A DNA stretch of 64,000 bases, from positions 51,361,411 through 51,425,410 of the forward strand of contig OW203762.1 in the NCBI GenBank assembly GCA_934045905.1, in the 5' to 3' direction. A model generated the notes under the pieces. The model ran no database searches. It was given only the letters and a program-made list of their open reading frames with translations, and had not been told where the DNA came from. Positions 48,619 to 59,858 of the stretch are shown here, one piece after another (position 1 is the stretch's first letter; each line of letters opens with the position of its first letter). The position numbers were made by a program, and so were the translations under genes. This DNA comes from Leuctra nigra. Lineage: Eukaryota > Arthropoda > Insecta > Plecoptera > Leuctridae.

Positions 48619-51600
48619 ATCTATAAATGTCTTTTACGTCACAGTCACATTCTAACTTGTGCACGGGAACGTAACAATAGGACCAATTAAAAAGGCATAA
48701 TTGTTGCATCTTAATCCACCATCTTTTGTTCAAGAAGAGGATTTGTACATTTTAATTTTCCAATCACTGTGTCGAACTCAACAATGATCCTGCCAACAAT
48801 GAACGCTGCATTGTTGCAAGTGTCTGCGACTCAGGATGTTGCGTTGCCCACGCACCTGCTCTGCTGTGGCTGTGGCGCATGTAATCCTCCTCATTAGCTG
48901 GCGCTAATTGTCCCGCAGCCGGCCAGGGTGACGCCGGATCCCATGTCCAGTCGACATTCCAGCCGAGAACATCCTCGGCATCGTGACCTGGCATTTGTCA
49001 CGTCGCGGCCTGACAGCGCAAGGCGCCAGCCCAGGCGCCTAGCCTCGCCTCTGCAGACCGAATCAGCTCGGAAATAATCCTCCAAACTCGTCGTCCACAT
49101 TCTATTAATTAACAGCTTCCATAATTAAGAATCCCCACTATATAAATACTTTCGTCGATTCATTCTTTATAAATTCTGGTGACCCATCTGCTCCTTAATT
49201 AAGTGTCAATTAATGCCATCATCAGTGTTAGAAGACAATCTGTCCTAAGAAGATTCAAGAGTGAAATATTATTGTTTCTATTTAATTTTGTAAAAGGGCT
49301 CCAGGCTGCAAGTTGCCTAAAGGATTCCATAAAATCGGGAAACTAGAACTCAACTCTGTTGTAAGTAGATTTAACACCACAAGAGTCATTGAATATGTCC
49401 AGTTTGCGTTGATATAAAAGGACCTAAATAAACAGAAAGTTTCGGTGGGTGGTTTGTGTTGAAGGAGAAGGAGGGGGTCACTTTCCCGGGGTCCCATTGC
49501 TTTATAACACGCTGCGGCGAACATTGAAATCGATGTTCAAGTTCCGATGTTCGCCGGCCGCCTTTGACAAACACAACACCGAAGCAGCCAGAGAGAGAAG
49601 ACAACGCCGTGATCACAGATTCGAATCTCGAGTTTTAATATCTTCACACATCGGCGAGACGTGATTCCAAGGCGACCCAACCCGTAGCCCGAGCCGCCAC
49701 TACATCCTCGATCACGGAGCAATGGATGAGACACAAGGAGGTAGCAATGTTCGCACTTATGGAAGAGCACATGACTCTCAGGACGACAACTTGGACTTAG
49801 GCAATCCAAGGGGATGCCATTGCCAGAATAATAATGTTGAACAAATAGGGGGCCTGTTTGGAGCCTCCTTCCCCGACGACATCCGGGTCCGGGGCTTCTT
49901 GCCCCGTAATATTTTTATATTAAAATTTATTTTTGGCATTTCTGTGTTTATTCTCGGGTTTAGGTATCAATCAGTTTTGGTTATATTAATTTCTTATGTA
50001 TATAAATAGTCCCTGCTAAATGTATCGTTTTATTTTTATTGACCCAAAGGTTTATAGAGGGATTGGATCAAGGATTTAAGTTATCAAGGATGATAATTAA
50101 ATATTATAATTGGATTTACAGAATTAGTAAGAATATTTCGGTAAAGGTATTTAATATAGTATACCTACATTGAAGGAGGAAATAAATTATTTTAACACTA
50201 TAATTCATACAAGATATCAGAAACTGTTCAAGGGGGTTTGAGCCCCACAACCTCCTCACTTTCAGTGACCGTTCTTTGCGTTTGTCGGACTTTTGCTCGG
50301 CCATTCGTTAAACAAGGAGTAGTATTGTGTACAATTAAACAAAGATGAACAAAAAGTATATCATCTTATTATACATCGCACTGGCAACAATACACTTAGT
50401 TGAATTAAAATTCCGCACCTGAAGAAATCTGAAGACATACCTAATTAAACCTTCACTGTTTATGCATTCCATCACCTTTCAGAAACTCGTAGCTTTTTCA
50501 TGCATTGTTTCATTTTATTACCACTACGCCCAGTTATGACTTCTGTGGTCGCTTTGTCTGGCCTCGCCGAGATACGAACTCGGCTCCTAATCACGACCAA
50601 TGCTCCGGTGCGCCTTTTTTATTGAGCGTAATATATTATTTATTAAGTTGTGTTTAGCGTGCTGTATATTGTTCAGTGCCTCTGCGGCCGGCTCCCGCAC
50701 TTGGCTTTATATTGGCCGTCATAAAGAATCCTTCAGGTTCAATAAAATCCTGGTCTCGAGGCGGGATGTTTTGTGTACGTGAGGTGAATGCTGCTGGGAT
50801 GAGATAAGCTGGAGCCACGCTGTCGCCTCTTCTTGCAGCATCCCTGGGTCTGTCTCGTGCATGCTTTTCTATCAGCACCTGCGCCACAGAGTCGGTTTAC
50901 AATAATATCTTACTAATCAGTGTTTGTAACTATTACTCCCGTAAATCATGCTCTTCAATTTGCAGGTTTAATAATGAAATGGTTTTCGCATTTCATGATC
51001 ATGATCTGTAAAATATTATACAGATAGATAATCTATACAATAAATAAAATCACGGAAATTACATCTCAATAAAAACGCTCTGGGAATAAATAAAAACACC
51101 AAGTCTCTCCTCATAGAAAATATAACATTAATTGAAGGAATTGTGAGTACAAAAAACTATAGGGCCAAGGCATTAAGTCAACAGAAATGATGGTCATTCA
51201 AAAATTATTTAAATAATATCCATGATTTGGTGCCAATAAGTACTTACTTAGTACAGTTTATTGACCAGACATAAAAAATAATATACCTACCTATGAACGC
51301 AAAGCACAATTTTTTAATTTAACTTTTGAAATAACACATTGTCAATTTACTCGATTTACCCCTTTTTTGCTATCACTCCTTTTGCTGAACAATAAAAATT
51401 CAGCTGTTGACTTTTATTTTCCAGGACAAGTCTTGTCTGCTGTTTTTACACAGCGTAGACATATTGGATTGATATAAGCTAATTACTTTAAATAAGGATT
51501 GTTACTGAATAGATATTTAAATCGAATGTATCGATTTTGAATTGACTGGAACTTAAAAATGACGAAAGGAAAAAATCATTGTCAACTTGAATTTACGAGT

Positions 51601-52514
51601 ACCTACTATCGTTGCTACTATGCTTACAATATTACTACAATATTGTATAATTATACAATATTAGAAAACACATAATGAACATATGTACTACATAGATTAC
51701 ATATTATTAGAAAAGCCTTAGGTCATTATCCTAGTTTTACCAAGTTTTACTATAACATTAGATGGCGAATGAACTAGCTATAGCCGTTTTTAAGATTACA
51801 TCATTGAATGTGTGAAACTGAATGTGTGTCTTTTTACCCCAGACTAGCCAATTGGCTATGGGGTCTGCACCTAGTGGAAAAAACGGTGTGAAAATAGTGG
51901 AAAACGTGGCAATAGAAAGAGACGTGTAGGTATAAGTTGAACACGTGGCAACATGCATTGCATCTAGTCAATTCAGCCCAAATCCTTATCAGCACAATTC
52001 CCGGTTTTCTGACGTCGTCTATTTTTGTTTCTGTTTATTTTAGATGAATGTCTGAATCCATTGGCGCTAGTTTATGGTTCAACGTTAGCAAGAATATTCC
52101 ATTAGCATTACTAAGAGGCCGAGAATATATTCCAACAGTGAAAATTGGGCTGCCAACTACTTGCTCTTACTGCAAATTGTTCAGTGTGGATGTCAAGGTC
52201 AATTTCCTTTGGAAATCGGAATAAGAAAATGGTTAGATGAGAATACGGGATTCGTGGGCCACATCTCGAGAAATCGCATGTGTATTGAAGAATGACCCGA
52301 TCCGTTCACAAGTCTTGCCCGCATATAAATATACCTAATAGACAAAATAAATACGTTGTAAATAGCCCTAACATGACTAAATGAATATATTCATATTCAA
52401 TTCAATATAAAATGTCTTATAAAAGAATAAGATTAAAAATAATTATCAATTATACAGAGGTATGCATTTATGGATCCACATGGAGTTATAAAAAATACAC
52501 TCATACTCCAATAC
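48619..52514. other. No gene seen
   Basis: A GC-richer block at 48770-49080 and another at 49460-49910 (with a short inverted gaacatcg/cgatgttc element). AT-rich DNA dominates from 50900 to 52510. No exon recognised. Confidence 0.45.
50540..50610 (-). mobile_element. Possible tRNA-like / SINE remnant
   Basis: On the - strand, gaggagccgagttcgtatct-like sequence (B-box-like gagttcgtatctc) with a short pairing arm (ctcggcgaggcc). The A box is not convincing. Weak call. Confidence 0.25.
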
Positions 52515-52715
52515 AAATTATGTAGTGGGGGGGGGGGGGGGGGGCAAGGTCATTGGAGGCAAGGTAAGATTTTTTTTTTGGATGTAGTACGCAACATTTT
52601 GTCCAGCAGGGCGTTTTTTCTTGTACCTACATTTGCACATAATTCTGAGAGTGAGATGTAGGTATTCACACGAAGTTTTCTTTCTGACATCCTGGGAGGG
52701 GGGGGGGGGGGGGTT
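52515..52715. repeat. Dispersed repeat with two poly(G) tracts
   Basis: gtagtg followed by a ~17-G run and gcaaggtcattgg at the left. At the right, tttctgacatcctgggag is followed by another ~18-G run. The ctgacatcc-G(n)-gcaag grammar is shared with the repeat at 63250-63665, so both are likely copies of one dispersed family. Confidence 0.5.
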
Positions 52716-53544
52716 AGTTTGTAATCTTCATTGCTATCCATGCACGAGTTCAATATGAAACCATTTTAACTATAACTTTTTCAGATTAAATTTATAGATA
52801 ATAAATGAGTGCTGGTATACCTATGAAGAACCTGTAATAACCAACACTTTTTCGATATGTTTATTTTGTGCTCTCTTACGTACCATCTTTCAAATGTTAT
52901 TTATTTCAATATAATAAATTGATCGTGAAGGTTCAGAAGGTATATAGAAGCTTTAAAATAGCTTATTTTTTGTGAAATTTTTACCCGGTTCTTCCATCCA
53001 ACAATTCAATTTATTTTATTACTTTTTAATACGAGACAATAAAAATGTAAAAGTATGAATGGTTCTCGTCTCTGTGATCGGTTATCCAAATAAATGAATT
53101 GATCTTGAAATGATCGTCCAGGTAATTAGGTCATGATTCCAGAATTATTCCAATTCCAACTCGAACTATTACTCAACTTGATGTTGTATCTTCGTGGAGC
53201 AGTAACAGTTTACAAGAGTTGTTGATTTTCGTTGATTGACTGATTTTCTGATTTTTGTATTCAATATTATGCTGTCTACACATTTTTATGTCCCCCTAGC
53301 TCCATTTAGATTACATTTCTTGTCTTGTCTACTTTCAGTAAAAATAAATTACTACTTACATCGTGGTCATTTCAACATGGTTTAAATTAATCTGACGCTC
53401 ATTTCCCAATAAATTTTGTCTCGTAGGTCTAAAAAAATCTTTCAGGATGAAATCCAAATAAAAACGCGTCTTGTTATAGATAGCCATACGAGCTCGTTGT
53501 TTTCAACCTCTCTTATGGAATCTAATTATATGTAGGTATAAGTT

Positions 53545-53610
53545 ATTGAGCGAGCGAAGCGAGCGTCTCTTTTTGGCACGGACCTCTGTCTTTTTGTTTG
53601 TTTTTTTCTG
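53545..53610 (+). mobile_element. Helitron-like 5' end fragment
   Basis: The sequence attgagcgagcgaagcgagc followed by gtctctttttggcacggacctctgt and a T-rich stretch matches the 5' end of the copies at 27.7 and 39.4 kb. No family interior or CTAG hairpin could be found to the right, so this looks like a 5' remnant. Confidence 0.5.
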
Positions 53611-55154
53611 CTATGATGGCTAGGGTTAGCACGAAGAAAACAGGCGATAATATAGGAATTTCGAATAGGTCAGTCTCGTAATAATTCTGAGCTATGATTT
53701 TGAGCAAAATCGCTGTGTGCTGGATTGTATCGATTTGTTGAGTGTGAATCAATTGTATGTCACATGATCAATATGTCACACGTCAATTATGAACACAGTG
53801 TTGTCGTTTAATCAAGTATTACTGTTTTTCCAGATCCAAGAAACAAAATCAATTTTTTACTACTTTGAAATAAGTAAATAATATTCTGTCTGGAAATATA
53901 AGGTAATACAATGACTTCATTCGCGCCTCATTGCTTATTGCTCCAATTATGAAAAATACTGCGAAGAAACATCCCTTTAATAAAAATAATAAAATACAAT
54001 TTTATTTCGCCAATTTACTTCGACGCAAGGAAGGATTTACCCCTATGTACTGTTGATAATTAAATAAAATTGATTTTGACTTTTGAGACACCTTAACGTG
54101 TCTCAATGTGAAACATCTGTTTTTGCAGTCGCCAGCATTTGTTATATAGCATTAGCAAGTTTACGGCATGATATTTTTGACATCAATGATTTAAGACCGT
54201 AAAAGAACAATATTTGCTAGTCAATCGTAAAAAGAGTTTAATATCACATCTGTAACATCTGCAAAGCTCGATATTCGCTCAGCTGGGATCTCTGAGAAAA
54301 CTGTGTGCTGTAATTGTGACCAGCGATGACGTACAAGATTGCTAATGTCCAGTGCATGAGTGAATGATGACCAGAGGGAGGTGTTGCGAGAGAGGCGGAT
54401 CCTGTGTGTGGAGCGGCCAATAGCCGTACTGTGTTCTCCACGGGGACCCATTGATCCATTGAACCAATCCTGGTAGACGGCAAGCGCTGGCGCTGCTCCA
54501 CGTCTGGCTGGGCGACAATATCTTGTTAGAGAAATATAATGACTTGGAGAGATCCGTGGAATCCCACAGCAGACATTCCTGAGACGGCATTTGTGTCTCA
54601 TAAGTCGAGTGAGACGCCGCATTTAGTCTCACGCTCAGCAACGAGTGTCTCCATGTGAGACATTTGAATTGCTGTGCCCTGTCTTTGCTTCGACAACCCA
54701 TAGAACCCATAGAAGTCAACCATGCTCACCATGTTCAATCATGTTTGTGTCTATACACATGATATTTCTTATTTTTAATGAAAACTTTTCATTGATTGTT
54801 CGAATTTTTCATGCTTTTTTGGTTTCATTTTTGTGTAATGTTTTGAAGATTTCTGTATTTTTCAAAATCCGTGAGATGTCCATCCATCTATTTGTTCAGG
54901 GGTTCAATTGTTTTTTGCTCTTTTTACCTATTGCCAAAATAAGACATAAATATTTTTTAAGGAAGTGATTTTTTAAAATGATTACAGATTTTACGTGGCG
55001 TGATTTCTCCTTCCACTTTTTATTATTGACTGTTTTTTTTCTTATAGCTTGGTTATTTTGTGATCTTCAAAAATTATATCTGTATTTTTTTTGTGTGATT
55101 TGAATTTCATGTGATATTTTTATCCGAGTAGAAGTACTTAGTACCTATAGGTAC
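53611..55154. other. No gene seen
   Basis: AT-rich DNA with one GC-richer block at 54240-54720 containing overlapping short frames on the - strand but no recognisable domain. Confidence 0.45.
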
Positions 55155-55374
55155 ACTCAACAAATGATAAAACGGTATTTGAAGAAATGGATTAGCTGGA
55201 AAAAAATATTGGCATCATCCTATGAAGTTGAAGTCTATGCTAACTCGTCATCAAACTTATATTGTACCTATAGGTGAGCTCTAATTTCATTGATAATAAC
55301 AAGGATTTATTGTCACGAAACCTGAAAATCAGGCAATCCATTTCGTTCAAATGCCGTTTTATGATTTGTTGAGT
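55155..55374. mobile_element. MITE, 220 bp with 29-bp TIRs
   Basis: Left actcaacaaatgataaaacg continuing gtatttgaa. Right, reverse complement, actcaacaaatcataaaacg continuing gcatttgaa. Two mismatches in 29. The interior includes tttcattgataataacaagg. No clear target-site duplication and no ORF. Confidence 0.75.
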
Positions 55375-55529
55375 TTACATTGAATATTTTAGTTGTTGAC
55401 TTCTCGCGCAGGTCTGGATGTATTGTAACGTGACATGTTATGGATGGATGTGAAAGGATGTACTACGACCGAGCTCTGTGGATGTAATCATATGTAACGT
55501 GACGGGTTCGCAGTGTGGATGTCGACCTT

Positions 55530-55817
55530 TTTTTTTCTTTTTTTTTCTGGGGCTTAACATCGTATCGCACTGTTTTGCAGCGAGGCTTATGGCGACGGAT
55601 GAATGTTTATGATGATGATTGGGAGGTGATGGTGAAGTGTAGGTAAGGATGGAAGGTGGGAAGGAGGCGGTCGTGGCCTATTAGTAGGGTACCTTCCCAG
55701 CATTTGCCTGTCGACTGAGGAAATACCACGAAAAAACCTAGTCATAAAGGACGACCGCGTGAATCGAACCCGGGCCTCCGGAATACAAGTTCAGAGCGTT
55801 ACCACTCAGCCATTCCG
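55530..55817 (-). mobile_element. tRNA-derived SINE with target-site duplication
   Basis: Read on the - strand from 55817: a tRNA-like head with an A-box-like ggctgagtggtaacgc and a B-box gggttcgattc, then a ~200-bp body, then gcgatacgatgttaagcccc and an A-rich tail. It is flanked by the 10-bp direct repeat tgtcgacctt at 55520-55529 and 55818-55827, the hallmark of LINE-mediated insertion. It sits inside the minisatellite that precedes the LIM1 exon. Transcribed by RNA polymerase III in principle (family knowledge). Confidence 0.8.
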
Positions 55818-55827
55818 TGTCGACCTT

Positions 55828-56175
55828 ATTATGGATGTATCTGGATGTAGAACGTGCTATGGGGATGTATCTGGATGTAGAACGTGCTATGGGGATGTGT
55901 CTGGATAGACGCGCTCTGGGGATGTGTCTGGGATGTAGACGTGCTCTGGGGATGTGCAGGATGTAGAGGTGCTCTGGATATATCTGGACGTGCTCTGGAC
56001 GTGCTCTGGGGATGTGTCTAGATGTAGACGTGCTCTGGGGATGTATCTGGATGTAGGACGTGCTCTGGGGACGTGCAGGATGTAGACGTGTCTGGATGTA
56101 GACGTGCTCTGGGGATGTATCTGGATGTAGACGTGCTCTGGGGACGTGCAGGATGTAGACGTGTCTGGACGTGTT
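55828..56175. repeat. ~30-bp minisatellite abutting the LIM1 splice acceptor
   Basis: Tandem copies of a unit like gatgtatctggatgtagacg plus tgctctgggg (30 bp, variants 17-31 bp). They run from just right of the SINE to within a few bases of the LIM1 exon acceptor at 56179. Related ggatgta-rich sequence also precedes the SINE (about 55410-55520), so the SINE inserted into the array. Several units contain gtgcag, a cryptic acceptor-like word. Long open frames on both strands here are repeat artefacts. Confidence 0.85.
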
Positions 56176-56179
56176 GCAG
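56170..56179 (+). promoter_or_regulatory. tup: LIM1 3' splice site, weak polypyrimidine tract
   Basis: The acceptor reads cgtgttgcag|ag. The 30 bases before it are G-rich minisatellite units rather than a pyrimidine tract. Contrast the LIM2 acceptor (ttttgtttgcag). Confidence 0.7.
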
Positions 56180-56369
56180 AGAAGCGGCGTCTCAGCCTGT
56201 GCGTGGGATGTGGCGCGCAGATCCACGACCAGTACATCCTGCGAGTGGCTCCTGACCTTGAGTGGCACGCCGCGTGTCTCAAGTGTGCTGAGTGCCATCA
56301 GTTCCTGGACGAGAGCTGCACGTGCTTCGTGCGCGACGGCAAGACCTACTGCAAGCGAGACTACGTCAG
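56180..56369 (+). CDS. tup: Islet-family LIM-homeodomain gene, LIM1 exon
   Basis: Internal coding exon of an Islet/tailup LIM-homeodomain transcription factor, a nuclear DNA-binding regulator of motor-neuron and heart/mesoderm fates in insects and vertebrates (family knowledge). The exon encodes about 63 residues that form one complete LIM domain. It has CVGC, then 18 residues to H, then HAAC, CLKC and CAEC spacing, and ends with YCKRD, so all eight zinc ligands are present. The words [15 protein letters not shown] and [11 protein letters not shown] are highly characteristic of Islet proteins. The acceptor is gttgcag|ag and the donor is cag|gtgagt. The exon begins with the last two bases of a GAG codon and ends with the first two bases of an Arg codon completed by the exon at 59859. 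The reading frame stays open upstream of the acceptor, but only through minisatellite DNA, so I start the exon at the AG. The exon with the start codon was not found. The family call is near certain; the symbol follows the fly orthologue. Confidence 0.95.
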
Positions 56370-56520
56370 GTGAGTGGAGCCATCTTCTCATAGTCATAGG
56401 AAACCCAGAGCTTCCTGCCAAGTTCCTGTTGATCCTAACCATGAGATTGAGACATATGCTAAGTCGAATCGGATAATATTGGACTCTTCCATAACAATCT
56501 ATTTGCCATCAAGTGAACAA

Positions 56521-56589
56521 TATCGCCGAGCAGGGACGCGAACCCGGGACATCCAAGTCTCACTTGTCCCTAGAGCGCTGTCTAAGTAG
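56521..56589 (-). mobile_element. Possible tRNA-derived SINE head
   Basis: On the - strand the segment reads like a decayed tRNA: an A-box-like tagcctacttagacagcgct, an anticodon-arm-like stretch, and a B-box cgggttcgcgtccc. It could be a tRNA pseudogene or the head of a SINE extending leftward. No flanking duplication was identified. It lies about 150 bp inside the intron after LIM1. Confidence 0.4.
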
Positions 56590-57949
56590 GCTACGAATAA
56601 CCATTAGATTCAACCAATCTAAGATGTTACTGAAAATTTATAATTATGAAAAAATACTGAAGTAATCAAAGAAGAATACTATTTTGTTCCCAAAATGAAA
56701 AGCAATGGCATAATTATGACTAGGTTCATTTTTACGACAATGAAGGAGAATTTGATGTGATATTGACTGCAAATAGTTTTTTGCGTGAACCATAAACTTT
56801 TTAAATATATATTTTGTCTGTAATGTAATATAATTCTATTCTAATTTGAAGGGGGTGGCGTTTTTAAAGGTTGTTGAACATCAACTGCCTCTTGGTTGAG
56901 CATGCACTTACACAAACTATAAATAAGTTTTAGAATCCCGAGAATAGAATGCTAAGTTTTATCTGTCAGCAGGCGACTGTCATGCGAACAGTTCGCGAAG
57001 ATATCTGCACATGCCGTGTGTGGCGGGTTGCCTCCGCCAGGGGCGACACTGTTTATCTAGGATGAGCTTTAGGGGATGAAGGAGGGGGGATGAAGACATG
57101 CAAATAAAACCTGTGAGATTACCGCCAGCTGGGCTTATTTTCTTAGGAAAGAGGATCCAGCATCGACTTAAATATAAGACGCTCTCTCTCCCTCTTCCCC
57201 CTCTCTTCCCTCGGGAGTAAACAAGCTGCCACGTGACATGCCGGGGGTCGCGGGTTCGAGGGATAATGTTTCATTGACGGGACCACACGCATCACTCATG
57301 TAGACTCAACTTTCATCAGCTCAAAACATCCCGAGACTCCGCAGAGCGAATCTGAATCTTCTCGACTTTGTGTATAAAAGTTAATTATAGCTTCGTCACA
57401 AAGTGGTTGGGGAAGGGGAGGTCCAATTAATTTTCATTAATGCCATCGCAGAATCAGAAGAATGTTTCCTATCCGATGCCAACCACTTACATCCACTTGA
57501 TTGCTCGAATGTTGTTGCTATTGCTACACAAACATCACTGATATTTCAATCCTAGCGGACAGTTAGTAAAATGTTTACGGACTCGGTATCTACTTTCCCG
57601 CTGCTCACTGCTCTTGTTTACTGCCCGGTGAAAATCATGACTGCATCTGTCGGCATTTTTTATTCCGGAAAGACAAATATTGGCAGAGTGCTGCGTTTTT
57701 TTTGGTTTAAAATATGTTATAAAACCTTCGTACGCAGATTTAAAAAAAAATCCGGGTAATATTTTTATACAATATTCTGTATTTAGTATCCTCATAGTTA
57801 TTACGATAGTACTTTTTACAAACAGTTTACAATTATTGTATATAGTTTACAATTAATTTGTACTAAAAAAAGGATCATCTCCTCTGCCTCTCCTGCCTAC
57901 TCATATTCTTACGGATACTCTATTTTAGGTAAAGACAAATCCCAGATAA

Positions 57950-58167
57950 CACCGATCGAAATCGATATAAGATATTTTGCATTGCACACTATAGGTAGCC
58001 ATAGCGGTCACATGAACAGTGTTTTTAACAAAATCTTCTGATTTGTTGAAAAGTTAAAATGAACCGTGTGTCCGATACAGTTCAAGACTCAAGGTTACTG
58101 GGACCAACATTTTATCAGATATTATACACTCTCCTTGCTCTCTCATCAACGCGTTCTGTTTCCCTAG
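57950..58167 (+). mobile_element. Helitron-like 3' part, degenerate
   Basis: Ends in gctctctcatcaacgcgttc, then tgtttccctag|ttt, a decayed version of the family 3' end whose second hairpin arm is lost. The preceding text (gggaccaacatt, atcagatattatacac) resembles family interior. It faces the next copy tail to tail with only nine bases between the two CTAG ends. The left limit is a guess. Confidence 0.4.
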
Positions 58168-58176
58168 TTTATTGTA

Positions 58177-59792
58177 CTAGGAAAACGCTCAGTGTAACGC
58201 GTTGATGAGCGAGCACAGAACATGCAACATCCCCATAGTCACGATACACGACACGGCACAAGACGATTTTCTCTGCAATTTTTCAATCTCCATAATACTC
58301 TGGATGAATAACAGATCCATTGTGTCGTGAAGTCTTACCTACATACCTTCTCCAGAAATCTCTTGTGACATCCCATACTAAACTCGTAAAATTACAATTA
58401 ATACTTGACTGATTGGGCTTACAATATGTAAAATTTAATATTAAGTTGGTCTTGATCACCATGCAAAATTTGAACTTAATGTGAACATTTTGATTGTCGA
58501 CCAATCAGAAGATATTATTTAAACTTAAACCAATTAGAGGATTTGTCAGCTTCGTACTGCATCCGATTTTATGCGCTAGCTCAAAAATGCTTTCATTTTA
58601 CTTTACATTGTGGATAGCTTGGCTGCTCTACAGGCCTTGCCTTGGAACAGAAGCTTAAAGAAGGCAGGGATGATAATTTAGTATAAATTTTTCAAGATTA
58701 CGGAATAAAATGACCTTTAAATGACAAAACTTTTGAAAATAACGACAGATTAGACTGAAAATTGGCAAAAATACCTCAAATGTTGGTACCAATGTCCACG
58801 CGAAGTTTTAAGTTGATCGGTCAATCTGTTCTAGTTTAAATGTCAAAAATCACATGAAAAATGGGTTTAAATTTGAACCAATAGGAGGATTTAGCTGAAA
58901 CTTTTTATGATTGGGTACAATGTTGGTTGCAATGTTTTTGCTAAATTTTAAATTGATCGAAGCAACCAATCAAAAGATAATTTTTTTAAAAATTGAACCA
59001 ATCACGGGAGCCCGTTCAAAAACGATCCCAGGGATCTCATAGATTACGTTAGTATGTGTACAAAATTTCAGATCGATTGCTTGAGCGGTTTGACCTGGGC
59101 TGTGACCACAAAAAAAAAAAAAAACAAACAAAAAAAAAAACAAACACACAGAGAAAGTGCCATAAGAGTACCGTGGTGACGCTCGCTACGAAAACATTGT
59201 GGATAGCTTGGCTGCTCTACAGGCCTTGCCTTGGAACAGAAGCTTAATTAAAGAAGGCAGGGATGATAATTTAGTATAAATTTTTCAAGATTACGGAATA
59301 AAATGACCTTTAAATGACAAAACTTTTGAAAATAACGACAGATTAGACTGAAAATTGGCAAAAATACCTCAAATGTTGGTACCAATGTCCACGCGAAGTT
59401 TTAAGTTGATCGGTCAATCTGTTCTAGTTTAAATGTCAAAAATCACATGAAAAATGGGTTTAAATTTGAACCAATAGGAGGATTTAGCTGAAACTTTTTA
59501 TGATTGGGTACAATGTTGGTTGCAATGTTTTTGCTAAATTTTAAATTGATCGAAGCAACCAATCAAAAGATAATTTTTTTAAAAATTGAACCAATCACGG
59601 GAGCCCGTTCAAAAACGATCCCAGGGATCTCATAGATTACGTTAGTATGTGTAAAAAATTTCAGATCGATTGCTTGAGCGGTTTGACCTGGGCTGTGACC
59701 ACAAAAAAAAAAACAAACAAACAAAAAAAAAAACAAACACACAGAGAAAGTGCCATAAGAGTACCGTGGTGACGCTCGCTACGCTCGCTCAA
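58177..59792 (-). mobile_element. Helitron/Helentron-like copy with internal tandem duplication
   Basis: Reverse-orientation copy. Its 3' end is at the left: ctaggaaaacgctcagtgta, then acgcgttgatgagcgagca, which forms a perfect CGCTCA/TGAGCG hairpin. Its 5' end is at the right, gacgctcgctacgctcgctc ending about 59790. A ~589-bp segment (58606-59190) is repeated almost identically at 59195-59790. The first unit stops within the family's terminal motif (gacgctcgctacg). The second unit differs mainly by a 4-bp insertion and A-run lengths. The right end lies about 66 bp from the LIM2 exon. No ORF of note. Confidence 0.6.
58606..59790. repeat. Two-copy ~589-bp tandem duplication
   Basis: The words cattgtggatagcttggctg, ccttgccttggaacagaagc and tttttcaagattacggaata recur at a constant offset of about 589-593 bp through both units. 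The units are near-identical, so the duplication is recent. It lies wholly inside the Helitron-like copy. Confidence 0.85.
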
Positions 59793-59858
59793 TGATGCTA
59801 TGTAACTGTTACATAGAGTTATTGACGAGAAGTCTGAAAGTCGATGTTTTGTTTGCAG

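Larger units (their letters stand above)
56370..59858 (+). other. tup: Intron between LIM1 and LIM2 exons
   Basis: GT-AG intron of about 3.5 kb defined by the gtgagt donor and the tttgcag acceptor. The two flanking exons share one split Arg codon (AG|A). It contains a possible tRNA-derived SINE head near 56521-56589. A moderately GC-rich stretch without obvious repeats runs roughly 56940-57440. The right-hand part (from about 57950) consists of Helitron-like copies, including a near-identical ~589-bp tandem duplication. Confidence 0.9.

Noticed and set aside
55738..56442. 234-codon open frame on the - strand
   Set aside because: It runs antisense through the SINE, the minisatellite and the LIM1 exon; its repetitive peptide comes from the 30-bp repeat.
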